Shown: positions 1-11,280 of the stretch, in pieces
How the letters are laid out: each line of letters opens with the position of its first letter
Position numbering within the stretch: position 1 is the stretch's first letter
Source: Trichosporon coremiiforme
Lineage: Eukaryota; Basidiomycota; Tremellomycetes; Trichosporonales; Trichosporonaceae
Assembly (NCBI GenBank): GCA_039545355.1
Contig: BCJJ01000020.1
Coordinates: forward strand, 248,001-312,000
Direction of reading: 5' to 3'
DNA length: 64,000 bases
Notes under the pieces: model-generated
Seen by the model: the letters and a program-made list of their open reading frames with translations, nothing else
Told to the model about the DNA's origin: nothing
Database searches by the model: none
Position numbers and translations under genes: made by a program

Positions 1-703
1 GGCCAGAGCGCTTGGCCGGCTCGGGGCATCGGGGACTCCAGACCCGAAAGAGCTGCCCACCTGCGGATGAGGTCACATCTGTCCCCGAAATGTACACCCG
101 CGATCCGGCTCTTGGCGACTTGAGTTGCGGAAACGAAGGAGCAATTGAGGAGGTTATCTGGATACTGCAACGCATACCGTAACCGAAAGGGCCGAGGTAG
201 ATTTCAACCTACAGTACTGGCTTGTTAACCCTTGACGGCCCTCTAACACCCGCCGAAGCCACCAGCAGCCTTGTCATCGTCATCCTAACATCAGTCATGC
301 AGCTCAAAGTTGCGAGTTCATGCTGAAGTTGTAACGAGGACCTCAACGGTCATGCCCCGTAACGAGCGTTATCACCTCGTTACGGGCCATCTGTCGGCAG
401 GACCCGTAACGTGGCCGACTTTCCCTGAATTTCACAGGGATGGAAGGTGGCATCTAGCCTAGACGCAGATGTTGGATGTAATAATCGCGGTAAGCGCGCG
501 CAAGATCCGGATTTCCTCGCATCGAGCTGCTTCGCTACTTTCTCTGTCGTGCGGGATTCCGGGATGCCGGATCGGCGCCAGCTCGGGACGCCGAGCGGCT
601 GGAACAGTTCATATACGCTGCCCTGGGGGAGTCATGTTCGGTCCTTGACTTTTCTTCCATCACACACATTCTCACGTTCCAAGAGTTCGACAAGCTAGAG
701 ACC
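1..703. other. Intergenic / upstream region of the MFS transporter
   Basis: No credible coding region is seen; the short frames here have no recognisable protein content. The stretch holds the GTAACGAG palindrome cluster described separately. The last 50 bases before the ATG at 704 are moderately pyrimidine-rich. What lies left of the window edge is unknown, so this could also contain the downstream end of a neighbouring gene. Confidence 0.6.
331..412. promoter_or_regulatory. Cluster of GTAACGAG half-sites with a perfect 11-bp inverted repeat
   Basis: CCCGTAACGAG at 356-366 is followed, after a 9-nt spacer, by its exact reverse complement CTCGTTACGGG at 376-386. A third copy of the half-site (GTAACGAG) lies at 331-338 and a fourth, partial one (CCCGTAACG) at 403-411. 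Spacing and repetition fit a binding site for a dimeric regulator about 320 bp upstream of the transporter start. A hairpin-forming remnant is the alternative. The regulator is not known to me. Confidence 0.45.
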
Positions 704-2284
704 ATGGCCAACGTCGAAATCTCCGCACCGCGGAGCACGATCGCGCGTCGCCCGTCCCACTCGGCTGTTCCGCCGCCGCGTGAAGTACGCTCCGTCTACA
801 TCCCCTACCGGGGGGACAAGGATGTGGCGTCGCCGCTCCCCTCGCTCCCGCCCAGCGCTTACCCGAGCACGACAAACATGGCCGATCTGAAGGACGAGTA
901 CGCGCACGAGGAGGAGCGTGTAGGCACACCGCCATGCCCCTCCCCCGAGATCTCCCGCAACAGCTCCATGGCGCAGTTCGACCTCGATGAGGCAGGTGGA
1001 CGCGAGTTGCCTTCCCTCCCTCCCGTTGACCGCGGAGCCAAGGCGTACTCCTTCCTGGCGGCCGCGACGCTGGTCGAGACGGTCGTCTGGGGCCTGCCCT
1101 TTTCCGCAGGTGTGCTGCACGAGTACTGGATGTCGCACATGTTTCCCGATAACGACTCGACGCTCACCATGGCCGCGACGCTGCAGACGTCGCTGATGTA
1201 CATGAGCGCGGCATTCCTGGGCCCGTAAGTCACCCTGTCAGATCCCCGCTAACGTCACAGCATGTTTACAGCTATCCCCCAATGGTCAAAGCCGCTGCAG
1301 TGGGTCGGTCTCCTCGTTGCTACCGCATCTTTGATCGCGAGCGCCTTCGTCTCCCAGGCCTGGCACCTGATCGTGACCATCGGCATCTTCTACCCCTTCG
1401 CCGGCGCGCTGTACCTCCCCTGCGCGACCCTGGTATACGAGTGGTTCCAAGAACGCCGCGGCATGGCGACCGGAATCCAGATGAGCGGCACCGGCGTCGG
1501 CGGCGTCGTGTACCCTCTCGTCGTTTCTGCCCTGCTCTCTAGGTTCGGGTACAAGGCGACTATGATCTCGCTTGGTCTCGGTTTCTTTGCGCTGAACGCT
1601 GGCGCGCTCATGTTCATCCGCCGCCGCATTCCGCTCGGTAAGGGCGGCGCGAGGAGGAACAGGCCCAAGGTCGACTACTCGTTCCTCAAGCACCCCGCCG
1701 TCTGGATAGGCATGGCCGTCATTATGTGCACTTGCATGGGCAACTTTATCCCGTCGCTTTGGATCCCGACCTTTGCGGACGTCGTGCACTCCCGCAAACC
1801 GAATGGTACTGCGCTGGTGGCCATCATGAACGCGGCCTCCGTGCCCGGTAACGCCGTGATGGGATACATCTCGGACAGGTACCCGAGCCGCTATGTCGTT
1901 CCTGCGTCGTGCACAACGGCCGCCGTCGCCTGCCTGCTTCTCTGGGGCTTTAGCGCTGGTGTCTCCGCCGAGGGATGCCTCACAGCCTTCGCCGTCGTGT
2001 GGGGGTTCACGGCGCTCTCCTTCGTCGGCCTGTGGAGTAAGATGATCACCGTCATCTCCAAGGACGATCCAAACCTCCCCGGCCTCTTGTTCTCCCTCTT
2101 CACCATCTTGAAGGGCGTCGGCAACCTGACCTCGGGACCCATCTCGACCGCGCTCCTGAAAGGCGGCGAGTTTGCAGGTGCTGCCGGCGCATACGGCAAG
2201 ACCAACTACGGCAGCCTGCTCATCTACACTGGCGTGACGACGTTTGGCGCGTCGCTCTTCGCCGCCTTCTTCCCCAAGAAGTAA
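704..2284 (+). CDS. MFS transporter, monocarboxylate (MCT/SLC16-like) type
   Basis: Two exons, 704-1224 and 1261-2284, joined across a 36-nt intron (gtaagt...gctaacgtcacag), give 514 residues. The first ~105 residues are a Ser/Pro/acidic cytosolic tail. About twelve membrane segments follow, starting at AYSFLAAATLVETVVWGLPF. After segment 4 comes the RRGMATGIQMSGTGVGG stretch, typical of fungal monocarboxylate-type major facilitator proteins, and the second half repeats the fold with a SDRYPSR loop. The start is chosen because it is the first ATG of the open frame. Proton-coupled uptake of a small organic acid at the plasma membrane is inferred from the family; substrate cannot be read from sequence. 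The gene converges with the condensin gene downstream, leaving only 79 bp between stop codons. Confidence 0.85.
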
Positions 2285-2363
2285 CCTCATTAGAAACTAG
2301 ACTGCCCGGTAGAGATAGAGATCATAATCAGAGTCCATATGTATGGCAGTGTACAACAGTAGT

Positions 2364-5300
2364 CTACTCGTCCTCCTCGTCGCTCTCCACCACTCGCCGC
2401 CGGGGAGCGCCGCCCCGCGTTTGCCGCGCTGGCGGCGCAAACGCCGTCGATGTCTTCGGCTGCCGCTTCGCTGCCCGCCGCTGCGCCGCCTTCGTCTTCT
2501 TCATGACGTCCGCCTCGAGCGCGGCCTCCTCAAGTCCCTTCGCCTGGTGCTCGTTCAGGATGTTCTCAAACTCCTTGAGCTCCGTCTCCGGCTTGCCGGC
2601 GCCCTTGTTTGCACGCGCCTTGGCGAGGATCTCTGAGAAGCGCTTGAAGACTGTCTCCTCGTGTAGCTTGTCCTGGTAGAAGGGCAGGCCCTCGATGAGC
2701 TTCTTCATGCTGCGCTCCGATTTGAACGGCAGGAGCGACAGACAGAAGGCAATGTCGCGCCATTGCCGCTCGTCCGTAGCGAGGCGGAAACGCTGGCACA
2801 GCTTCTCGACGAGCGCCTCGGCCTGCTTCTCCTTCTCGATGAAGGTGAAGATGAAGCGCATCGTCCGCTCGAACGTCTCCTCGTCGACGGCGTGCGCGCC
2901 AATCGACAGGTGCGAAATGACGTCCTGCAGGTTGTTGTACAAAGCGTTGTCCTTCGTCGACAGCTCGGTGAAGAAGAGCTTGGCAAGGTCCGAGATACGC
3001 TGGTCGGGGTCCTCGAGGCACTTGGCCATCTCGCCGAGCTGGCCCTTGACCTTAATCATACCGTTCAAGATAAGATGCGTCAGGACCATGAGCGTATTCT
3101 TCTTGACGATGGGGTCAGGGTCCGTCAGACCCTGGTACAGCCTCTCGCTGTTGTCATCGATGAGACTGCCCCAGCAGACGGCGATGTCTCCGAGCGCGAT
3201 GACAATGTTCGAGCGGACAACCGGGTCGCGGCTGGTCTCGAGGATCTTGAAGAGGAGCAGGAGGTGATTCTCACAGAACTGGGCGCTGACGCACATGAAC
3301 TTGGTGAGGGCGAGGACGGCCGCCTGACGAAGGGTCGGCGACTTGTAGCGCTTCGGGCTCGCGCAGATCGCCGCGATGAGGGGACCATAGACAGCAAGGA
3401 GACTCTTCTCGCCGTAGAGCAGCTCGCGCTCGCGGATCGTCTGGATGAGGTCACCGATGTCGTCCTCAGCGTTGCCAGTGACGGCGTCGAGGTCGTTGTC
3501 GTCCTTGTCCTTCTTCTTCTGGTCGGCCTTCTCCTTTGCCTTTTCCTCCTTGCGGCGCTTGAACTCACGCTCGACGAGCTCAAGGTAGACAATGTGTTTC
3601 AGCGCCACGTGACCGACGGTGAAGACGAGCTTGGCCAGGTCGAAGGCTCCGACCTCGTCCGGCTTCGCATCCTGGGACGACTGCGACGGGTCGATGGTCG
3701 CCTGGGTCGCCTCGGCTGCGCCAGTGATGGTCTCGTCGGCCTCCTCAACGTCCATCGACGAAGTGCTCGACGCATCGTCGATCTGAGAAGCCGGCTTGGG
3801 AGCGTAGAAAACGCGGGCCGTGAGGTCCTTGATGATCGAGGCGCAGAGAGCGTCCGGCTGTTGGCCGAGCAGGTAGATCGTGTTCAGAGCCTGCTCAGCC
3901 ATGCCGAACCACTGAGGAGAGCGTGTAGAGATCTTGATGATGTTCTCAAGCTTGGAGAAGACAGCGTTGTCCATGGGCAGACGCATAGTCTTGTCCTTGA
4001 GCGAGCCCTTGACCTTCTTGGCGCTTCCGCCGAGGCGCTGGAGAGCAACACAGGTGTAGCGAGCAAGCACCAGGTCGTTCTGGCCGTGGTGGCCAAGACC
4101 GACCTTCAGCAGCGAGTCCACGCGTTCAGTGACGACGTCACGCTTGGCGATGGCAAGCATGCCGAGGATGATAATGGCGCCCTGGCGCTGTGCCTTGGGG
4201 ATCTCCTGCTCGGTGCTGTAGACCTGCCAGAGCTTGTTGATGACGTCCGGGTGCACGCCTCCCTCCACCATCATGGTACGGAGAAGCTCCTCGAGAGACG
4301 TGAGCTCGGCGAGCGTGGCTCCATAAGTCCGCTCGATCATGTTCTTGGCGATGCGGTTTACTTGCTGCTTGGGAGTGAGGTCTGGTACGACGTCAAAGTA
4401 GAGGGAGCGGTAGACGTCGAGGAGGTTGCCACGGACGGAGCGGCCGTCGACGCCTTCCTCGGTAGTCGTGTTGTGGTCTTTGGTCCAGATGAGGTGGAGC
4501 ATGGTCTTGATGCCCTGCTCGGCACCGTTGATGTTGTACTCATAAGCGGTGCGGAAGAAGCGCATGCTCTCGAGCACCTCCGACTTGTTGGTGGAAACAA
4601 GCAGCTGGCAGAGCGTTGGGATCGCGGTCTCAATCTGGTTGATGAACTTGAGGGCGTCCGAGTAATACTTCTTGGTGAGACGGAGACGCATGATCGTCTG
4701 CGCGTCTAAAGAGAACTGCTCAGCCTCGATGGCAGCGACGTTGAGCTGCGACTTGCGAGGCTTCTTCTCCTTCTTCTCCTTCTTGGGAGTAGCCTCGCCG
4801 TCAATCGACATGTCGCCGTTGCTCTTGTCGGCGTCCTCATCGGACTCTTCGGCATCTTCCTCGTGCTCGTCCTCCTCCTCATCGCCGTCCTCCTTCTCCT
4901 TGTCACCCTCCTCGTCTCCGTCCATGCCGGCGTCGCGACGGGCCTGCTCCATTTCATGGGTGTCAACCTTCTCGAGCTCCTCGCAGACCTTCTCGTAGCG
5001 CTCCTCCCACTCGGGCAGATTGAGCGTTCCGCCGTGGAGAGCACCGAAGGGGTGCGTCTCAAGCAGCTTGCAGAGCAGCTGGATGGCGTAACGACGAGCG
5101 GACGAGGTCTTGTCCTCGAGGGTGCGGATCGTCAGGTCGGTCATCTTGGCACGCTGCTTCGGGAATTTGACGGGCAGGTCGCATAGCTTGATCAAGGTTG
5201 TCAGGACCTTGGAGCGGACGTACGAGTTCAGGTCGAGGAAGCGCTCAAAGAGAATCTCGAAGAAGCGTTTGACCTGCTTCTGCTTCTGCTCCTCGTCGCC

Positions 5301-6409
5301 GTCCTCGCTCATGGACAGCTCCTTGATGAGCAGACCAGTGATCTCGACCAGAGCCATACGCATGGGGTGTGCCTGATGTTAGTTGGTACAACGGCTGCAA
5401 TACTTACCTCGCTGTCGAGATGCGCGAGCAGCAGCGGCATCTGCTTGTGGACGACCCGAGGGCAGAGCTCGCCGAGACGGACGAGGAAACGGGAGAAGGA
5501 CCTCGGGCCCTTGGCGTCGTTGTGAGGGAACGTCTTGGCTGCGACCTCACGGAGGACCTCCTCAGCTAGCTGGGGGTAGTCGAACTCCTTCTCGAGAATG
5601 GCGAGGAGCTCAGCCATCGACTCGCTCAGGTGTTCGAAATAGGTGAGGTTCTGGATGACGGAGGTCTGGGCTCCGAACGCGTGGCCGTGGAACTTGACAG
5701 CGAGACAGATAACCTTGTAGATGCCGAGACGAATCTCGTTAACCTTGAGGTACGCCTCGATCTCGCATAACTGGTACGCGGGCTTGGTAAAGCACGAGAC
5801 GAACACCTCACGCTCGCTCGATGTTCGCCAGATGCGCTGCGTCGGCACGCGGAGAGCGCGGTGCATCGTGAGCAGAACGAGGGGAAGGTGGTCTTCCCAC
5901 TGGAAAGCGGTGCTGGCGCCGCGGTTAACGGGCTGCTTCTTGGCCTTCGTCTTCCTCGCTCCCAGAACGTCGTCTCCGGGCTGTCGGCCGGCGCCCTTCT
6001 CGGCCGCGTTCACGAACCACTGGAGGAGGAACGCCCAGCGCTCGAGCTGCGCACGATGCTGGAGGGGTGCATCGATGTCCGAGTCGTCCATTCCGGGGGC
6101 GACAAGCGCCATGACGGCGTTAGAGTGATGAGTCAAGCCAGAGGTGATCGCATCGAGGGTCTTCTGGAGCACAGCTCCGTTGACCGTGGGGGACGCAGCA
6201 TGCTTGAGGACCGAGGCAAAGATGTCGAACGTCTGTTCGCCGAAGTGGATGATGGCGTCGGGGTCGTGGACAACAGCGTCGATGGCCGAGGAGAGGAAGG
6301 CGTCTATAGCGTTCGCGGACAGGTCGGGAACATCAAGCTCATTGTTGATCGGGTACAGGGATGGGTCGGAGGAGAGCGACAGGAGCTCCTCCTGCAGATT
6401 GAACTCCAT
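2364..6409 (-). CDS. YCS4: Condensin complex subunit 1 (Cnd1/Ycs4/NCAPD2)
   Basis: Exons in transcript order are 6409-5408 and 5372-2364, with a 35-nt intron (5373-5407) ending ctaacatcag; 1336 residues. HEAT-repeat non-SMC subunit of condensin, needed for mitotic chromosome compaction in the nucleus. Recognisable family stretches are LLAHLDSEAHPMRMALVEI across the splice junction, YVRSKVLTTLIKLCDLPVKFP and CKLLETHPFGALHGGTLN. The second half contains the conserved condensin HEAT block (ALTKFMCVSAQFCENHLLLL; VRSNIVIALGDIAVCWGSLID). An acidic Glu/Asp run occupies roughly residues 480-525. The tail is basic/acidic (RRRVVESDEEDE) and could be regulated by phosphorylation (inference). Length is normal for the family. 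Both strands are open over long distances here, but only this frame is conserved. Confidence 0.95.
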
Positions 6410-6865
6410 CGCGGGCAGAGAGGAGGTCCTATGTGGATCTCTTCAGGATCTCTGTGTCGTGGGGCGATGGGTGTCGAGGTTATTGTCGAACGGAACGGGC
6501 GGAAGGTCGCTTTGTTATCGTCAAAACAAATCGCGAGTGGCCGAAGTCAGTCGCCCTGACCCTGGCCGTTGTTGACATCCACCATCAGGTCGGGTTTGCT
6601 CCCGTCGTCATGGATGATAACGCAGCTTCGTGGGAGTCACGTGGCAAAACACACGTCACCGTTCGTCGATTCCAGCCGCGCGTCGTGCTTGTCATAGACA
6701 GTCCTCACCTCATACACCAACGACTCCGTCACACCTCGTTCGGCCTCCAGCACTCGCCCCAACAGCATCAAGACCGACCCCGTTCACCCTCGACAGGAAG
6801 CTGGAACGAGAATACCACCTGATATCGTCCTAGAGCTGCCAAGAGTCCGAGCTCTTCGCGCAACC
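6410..6865. promoter_or_regulatory. Divergent promoter between condensin and PRE4
   Basis: 456 bp separate the two start codons. No coding signal is seen. A CACGTG E-box core overlaps the sequence CGTGGCAAA at 6640-6648, one mismatch from the ascomycete proteasome control element GGTGGCAAA. It lies 218 bp upstream of the proteasome gene start. Whether an Rpn4-like factor exists in this lineage is not shown by the sequence. Confidence 0.4.
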
Positions 6866-7958
6866 ATGAACCATGTAAGTCTGACGTCGCTGACATCATG
6901 ATGGTCACCGGTGCTCCGTTATCATGACGGTGTCCTCAGGTCGGAGTTGCTCGAAGCACAGCTGACAACAGCATCCTGCCGCTTGGGGACAGCCCCTCAC
7001 CGCCCACCAGCAGTTCGACATGTACTCGACGATCCCCGTTGGCCGTGCTCCCCCCGTTGCTCACGCCGAGCCTGTGTCCCACACTCAGTAGGTATACGTC
7101 AACCGACTTTGCTAACCTACCAGGCAGCCGTTGGTTACTGGTACCTCGGTGATCGGTCTGAAATACAAGGATGGAGTGATGCTTGCCGCGGACAACCTTG
7201 GTGGGTCCAATTTGCGTCTGCTGTCTGCATCAACTAACGTCAGCGTCGTACGGATCTCTCGCTCGATTCCGTGACATCGAGCGTCTGAAGGCGCTCGGCA
7301 CGCACACCGTGCTCGGAGCTGCGGGCGACATGTCGGACTTCCAGTGGCTCATGAAGGAGCTGAACGGCCTTTTGTAAGCTCGCCACTTAGGACCACCAGC
7401 TAACATCAGGCGGGAGGAGGAGACGCTGAAGCTGAGCGACAACCACCCGGCACTCGCGCCGCGCAACCTATACACTTTCCTTGCGAACCTGTTCTACGCG
7501 CGCCGATCCAAGATCAACCCCCTGTGGAATGCGTGCATCATCGGCGGCTGGGACTTTGAGAAGGACGAGCCCTTCCTCGGCTACGTCGACCTGCTGGGCA
7601 CGACGTACACTGCTCCGACGCTCGCGACCGGCTTCGGCATGCACCTCGCCCAGCCGCTTTTGCGTGAGGCGTACGAAGCCAAGGCCGGAATCGACGGCAA
7701 GGGCGACCTCCTCACGGAGTCTGAGGCTGAGGACATCCTCAACGAGTGCATGAAGGTGCTCTACTACCGCGACGCCAGGAGTATGAACAAGGTAAGTTTA
7801 CCGGCAGAGCTTGGAAATCGGAGGGTTTAGCTGACATTCTACAGTACCAGCTCGCAAAGGTCACGAAGGAGGGCGTCAAGATCTCCGACTCGAAGAGCGC
7901 GGAGACGTACTGGGGCTTCGCCGAGGGGCTCCGTGGTTACGGATCCCAGACGCAGTAG
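6866..7958 (+). CDS. PRE4: 20S proteasome subunit beta-7 (PRE4/PSMB4)
   Basis: Six exons (6866-6874, 6972-7088, 7125-7200, 7244-7373, 7410-7791, 7845-7958) give 275 residues. The first exon is only nine bases (ATG AAC CAT). The 97-nt first intron ends gctgacaacag and brings MNH into frame with HPAAWGQPLTAHQQF. The propeptide is about 40 residues and TQQPLVTGTSVIGLKYKDG marks the mature N-terminus, as in yeast Pre4. ADNLASYGSLARFRDIERL is the signature of this subunit. It is a structural, non-catalytic beta subunit of the core particle in cytosol and nucleus. Two of the five introns are exactly 36 nt. The 3' end converges with RPS22. Confidence 0.95.
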
Positions 7959-8481
7959 ACGCAGCAGACGTAGATGTAGATAACCAGACATGGGATGTAG
8001 CAGTGAACATAGAAGAGCAGTTCCTAGGTCGTTGAAGAAGCAGAGGAACCACTTCGAGCATCGACATTGATGCTTCACCCGTCTCACCGCTTACCCCCGA
8101 TCGATCAGTGGCACTCGCAGATCGCAGATGAGCGGCGGCGAGGGGGGACCTGACAGTCGATGCTAGGCGTCAGTTCGCACAGAAAGATGCAGATTGGACA
8201 GCGAAACTGACGGTCTGTCAACATCAGCGGCTACAGTGCTCTACGCTATATGCTGACCGAGCAGTGACCTCAACGGTAAAACGCTTCCGTCGATCCGCCA
8301 GCAACAATATTCGACATTACTTGGTCGGCATGCAACGCGCACGCGAGCATCAGGCACGTCCGATCGATCACTTCACGCAAGCGCCCTTGTACGAAACTTT
8401 GCAACGGGTATGGTACAGTCATAAAACCCACATACATCCCAGCAGCCTATGAAAGGCGTCTAGGCAGACGCGGAGACGCGC
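7959..8481. other. Convergent intergenic region PRE4 / RPS22
   Basis: About 520 bp between two stop codons. It should hold both 3' untranslated regions. No repeat, RNA gene or convincing coding frame was seen. Confidence 0.6.
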
Positions 8482-9396
8482 TTAGTAGACGTAGGCAAGG
8501 ATCTTGCCTCCGACGTGGCGCCTACGGGCCTCCTCGTGGTCCATGATGCCGGCCGAAGTGGTAAGGATGATCTTACCGAACGAACGGGCGGGGAGGAGCA
8601 GGTTGACCCAGTTCTCGATGGCGTCAACGGCGATGTTGAAGCGGGGCGAGATGACGCCGCACTTGTTGAGACGACCGTTGAGCTGGATAACGACCTTGCC
8701 GCCACGGTGGTCGTCAACGAGCTCGAACTCGCCGATGTAGCCTGGTTGTCAGCTTTGACCTAGTACACCAGATAGCTTGAGAACATCCAATCGATAAAGT
8801 CGAGCATGCTCCAGCTGAGAAATCCTGCCATCCGTCGTGATCTGTTCTCTCCCAATCAGCCCATACTGCCGATGCCGCGGCCATGCGGCCTTCAGCTGGC
8901 AGCAGGGATATTTATGAAGAGTGTTGTTCTCCCGGAGATCTAAAACCCGTCCTCGGTAGACATGGCGTGGAAGGGTAGTTATACCCCGGGGTGGTGAGAA
9001 TGATAGATGATCGTGTCGTGTGGTGCGATTGATTGGTGTCCAGATCGCTGACAGTTGGCAGTTTTCTTTGCTGATATCCGCAAGTCCATTTCTCCATCGA
9101 TTGTATGTCCATCGCTTGCTTGCTGCTAGACTTACCGTGCTTCTGGAAGACGGAAAGGACCTTGATGACGACCTTCGACGAAGGGCGGATCAGGACCTGG
9201 CGCTTTCCACGGCGCTCGGCGTTGACTGCAAGTTAGCTAGATGGAACAACTGGTTGAAGCTGCAGGCAAGAAGCAATCCTGTCCAAATCGCCTGCGCCTG
9301 CACAATCCGTTCGTCCTGGTTCGCTTCTTGCTCCTGCCGCAATTGCTACTCACCCATCGAGTTGAGGGCGTCGTTGAGAACGGAAACACGGACCAT
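8482..9396 (-). CDS. RPS22: 40S ribosomal protein S22 / uS8 (human RPS15A)
   Basis: Exons in transcript order 9396-9354, 9225-9136 and 8741-8482 give 130 residues, exactly the family length. The protein starts [20 protein letters not shown], continues through [13 protein letters not shown] and [17 protein letters not shown], and ends GGKILAYVY. It is a small-subunit ribosomal protein contacting the central domain of 18S rRNA. Introns are longer than in its neighbours: 128 nt (9226-9353) and 394 nt (8742-9135), as is common in ribosomal protein genes. A further acceptor-like site (gctgac...cccag, ending at 9417) lies 20 bases upstream of the ATG and suggests a 5' untranslated intron. I looked for box C/D elements in the long intron and saw none. 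Confidence 0.96.
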
Positions 9397-9881
9397 TTTG
9401 ACGAAGTGTTGTCGGTCTGGGGGGAGTCAGCAAACTTGTTCTTGATCTTGTCGAGCCACGACACCGAACCAACGCACAGCGGTTTTAAGACTGCGGGTTT
9501 GGAAGGTTTGAAAGCTCTTGCACTCGATGCGGGTGTGCGGTTTAAGGCAGCCGTAAGGAGTGGGGGTCAAAAGCACCTTTTGGGAGAGTTGAGTGAAGGC
9601 GAGAGTCGAGGTAGCGGACACGAGCACTTTGACACTTGCAACCGTACAGAAATCGTCGCCTGCCCCCCGCCCACCGTGCAGCGACCACCTGCAAGGGCAG
9701 CCGTGCCTGGCGAGCACATGCAACAGTTTTTCGCCGGTGAAACGCCGTCCAACATTGCGTGTGGCACTTTGTGGCAGCCCCCACGTGGTCGGGTTGTTGA
9801 CATCACTGCGAAGTTCAGATTTCGGTGAGCCTGGTTGACTGTGTGCGTTGATCGACTGAACGATTAACCGACCGCGACGAC
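9397..9881. promoter_or_regulatory. Divergent promoter RPS22 / POP3-like gene
   Basis: 485 bp between two start codons. It includes the probable 5' untranslated exon and intron of RPS22 on the minus strand. No protein-coding signal or distinct motif stands out. Confidence 0.5.
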
Positions 9882-11097
9882 ATGAAGCAGGCGAAGCAGG
9901 CCAAGGTCGCGACAGGGCAGACCATCCGCGACAAGGCGAAGGAGCGCGCCGCGCTGAACCGCGATGTTGTCAAGCCCGTCTTCGCGAGTCCGTTCACCGT
10001 GCCATGGTGAGCTACTCGCCTCCCCTGCAACTAACCCCAGGCCGAACACGCCGGCGCACCTGCTGAAAGCGATCATGGCCGAGCTGCCGCAGATTATTCC
10101 TCAAGAAGTGGCCGACTACCACGTTTCACGAGCTCGGTGCTCGAAGGCAGCGAAGCGAGCGCGCAAGACTGCTGAGGGCAAGAAGGATGACAAGGCCACA
10201 GCCGCTGAGGGGAAGAAGGAGCTCGAATCGATACCAGCGGAAGCGACCCGGCCGGGGATTCTGGACCATCTCGTGCTCGGACTGAACGAGGTGATCAAGG
10301 CGCTGGAGCAAGCGACGGGACAGCTTGAGGCGCAGCTCATCGAGCTGGCTGATGCGATCGAGGCTGTGCCTTCCCTCCCGCGGTTCCTGCCCACTGAACC
10401 GGTCGCCGTCGGAAAGGCGACGCCGCCGTCTTCTCCTCTCTCGCACGTTCTCGTTCCGCATCTGTCCGTGTCGCCGATGGCGCTTGTCGACCCCATCCCG
10501 GCGCTGTGCGCGACGTACAACACGCACGTCCGGCAGCTCCGCGTGCTGGTCAAGTCGGCGCCGGCGGGCGTCACTGTCCCCGAGGTCGCCGAGATCCGTT
10601 TAGTCTCTCTGGGACGAGAGGAGGCGGAAATTGCTGCTCTGGCAGGTCTGCGACGCGTGGCGTGCTTCGCCGTGCGCCAATCGCATCCGAACGTCAGCGT
10701 GCTGGACGGATTGTGCAAGAACATCCCTCCGCCAAGGCACAGCATCACTCTGCCGTTCCCGACACGGTTGCGTGTAATTGACGACAAGGACTCCGGAGCG
10801 CAGGTTAAGAAGGACGGGAAGGAGAAGAAGGTCGTAAGCAAGCTGCCTGAGACGCCGGTCGAGTACGCCCCGCTGCACGTCAAGGCGCTGCACACTACGG
10901 CGCCGCTGGACAACAACGCACGCAAGGCGGTGCGCCTCGAGGAGGTGCGGAAGAAGCGGGCTGAGAACAAGGCAAACCGCCGCCAGGCCCGCGAGGCGCT
11001 CGAGCGGAAGGTGCGCCTCGACCTGGGACATGCGCGAGGGAAGGGCAGGAAAGCGCGGCTTGCCGAGAAAGCGGAGAAGACGGCAAAGGACGCTTGA
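9882..11097 (+). CDS. POP3: RNase P/MRP protein subunit Pop3-like
   Basis: Exons 9882-10006 and 10041-11097, with a 34-nt intron (gtgagc...ctaaccccag), give 393 residues. The N-terminal VVKPVFASPFTVPWPNTP matches the basic/aromatic start of fungal Pop3 (L7Ae-related RNase P and RNase MRP subunit). The segment AALAGLRRVACFAVRQSHPNVS resembles the core strand-helix of that fold. The family acts in tRNA 5' processing and rRNA maturation in nucleus and nucleolus. A Lys/Ala-rich insertion lies near residues 85-115, and the last 70 residues are a highly basic helix (KKRAENKANRRQAREALERK). Yeast Pop3 is about half this size, so the assignment rests on short motifs and is moderate. An uncharacterised nucleolar RNA-binding protein is the alternative. 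Confidence 0.6.
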
Positions 11098-11280
11098 AAG
11101 ACCCAGATGACGAAGTAGACCCACCTAGCAACTCTTGTATCAATACCATTTTGCATTTGCATCAGCCAACGCGTTGCACTCTGAGAGGGACAGCGGTACT
11201 AGAAATGCCTTGCATTGGGACTACTTGTACACGGGTTACATTGCAATGAATTTGAGAGTGGGGACTACCAAAAAGGGGTA

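Noticed and set aside
1261..1271. Alternative acceptor at 1271 (tttacag) for the transporter intron
   Set aside because: It shifts the frame away from the membrane-protein sequence; the acceptor at 1260 keeps it.
2763..4709. 648-codon open frame on the plus strand opposite the condensin gene
   Set aside because: Leu/Val/Asp-Glu-rich without any family feature. It is the antisense shadow of a GC-rich, codon-biased gene.
8742..9135. snoRNA inside the RPS22 intron
   Set aside because: No recognisable box C (RTGATGA) with a matching box D; H/ACA cannot be judged by eye.
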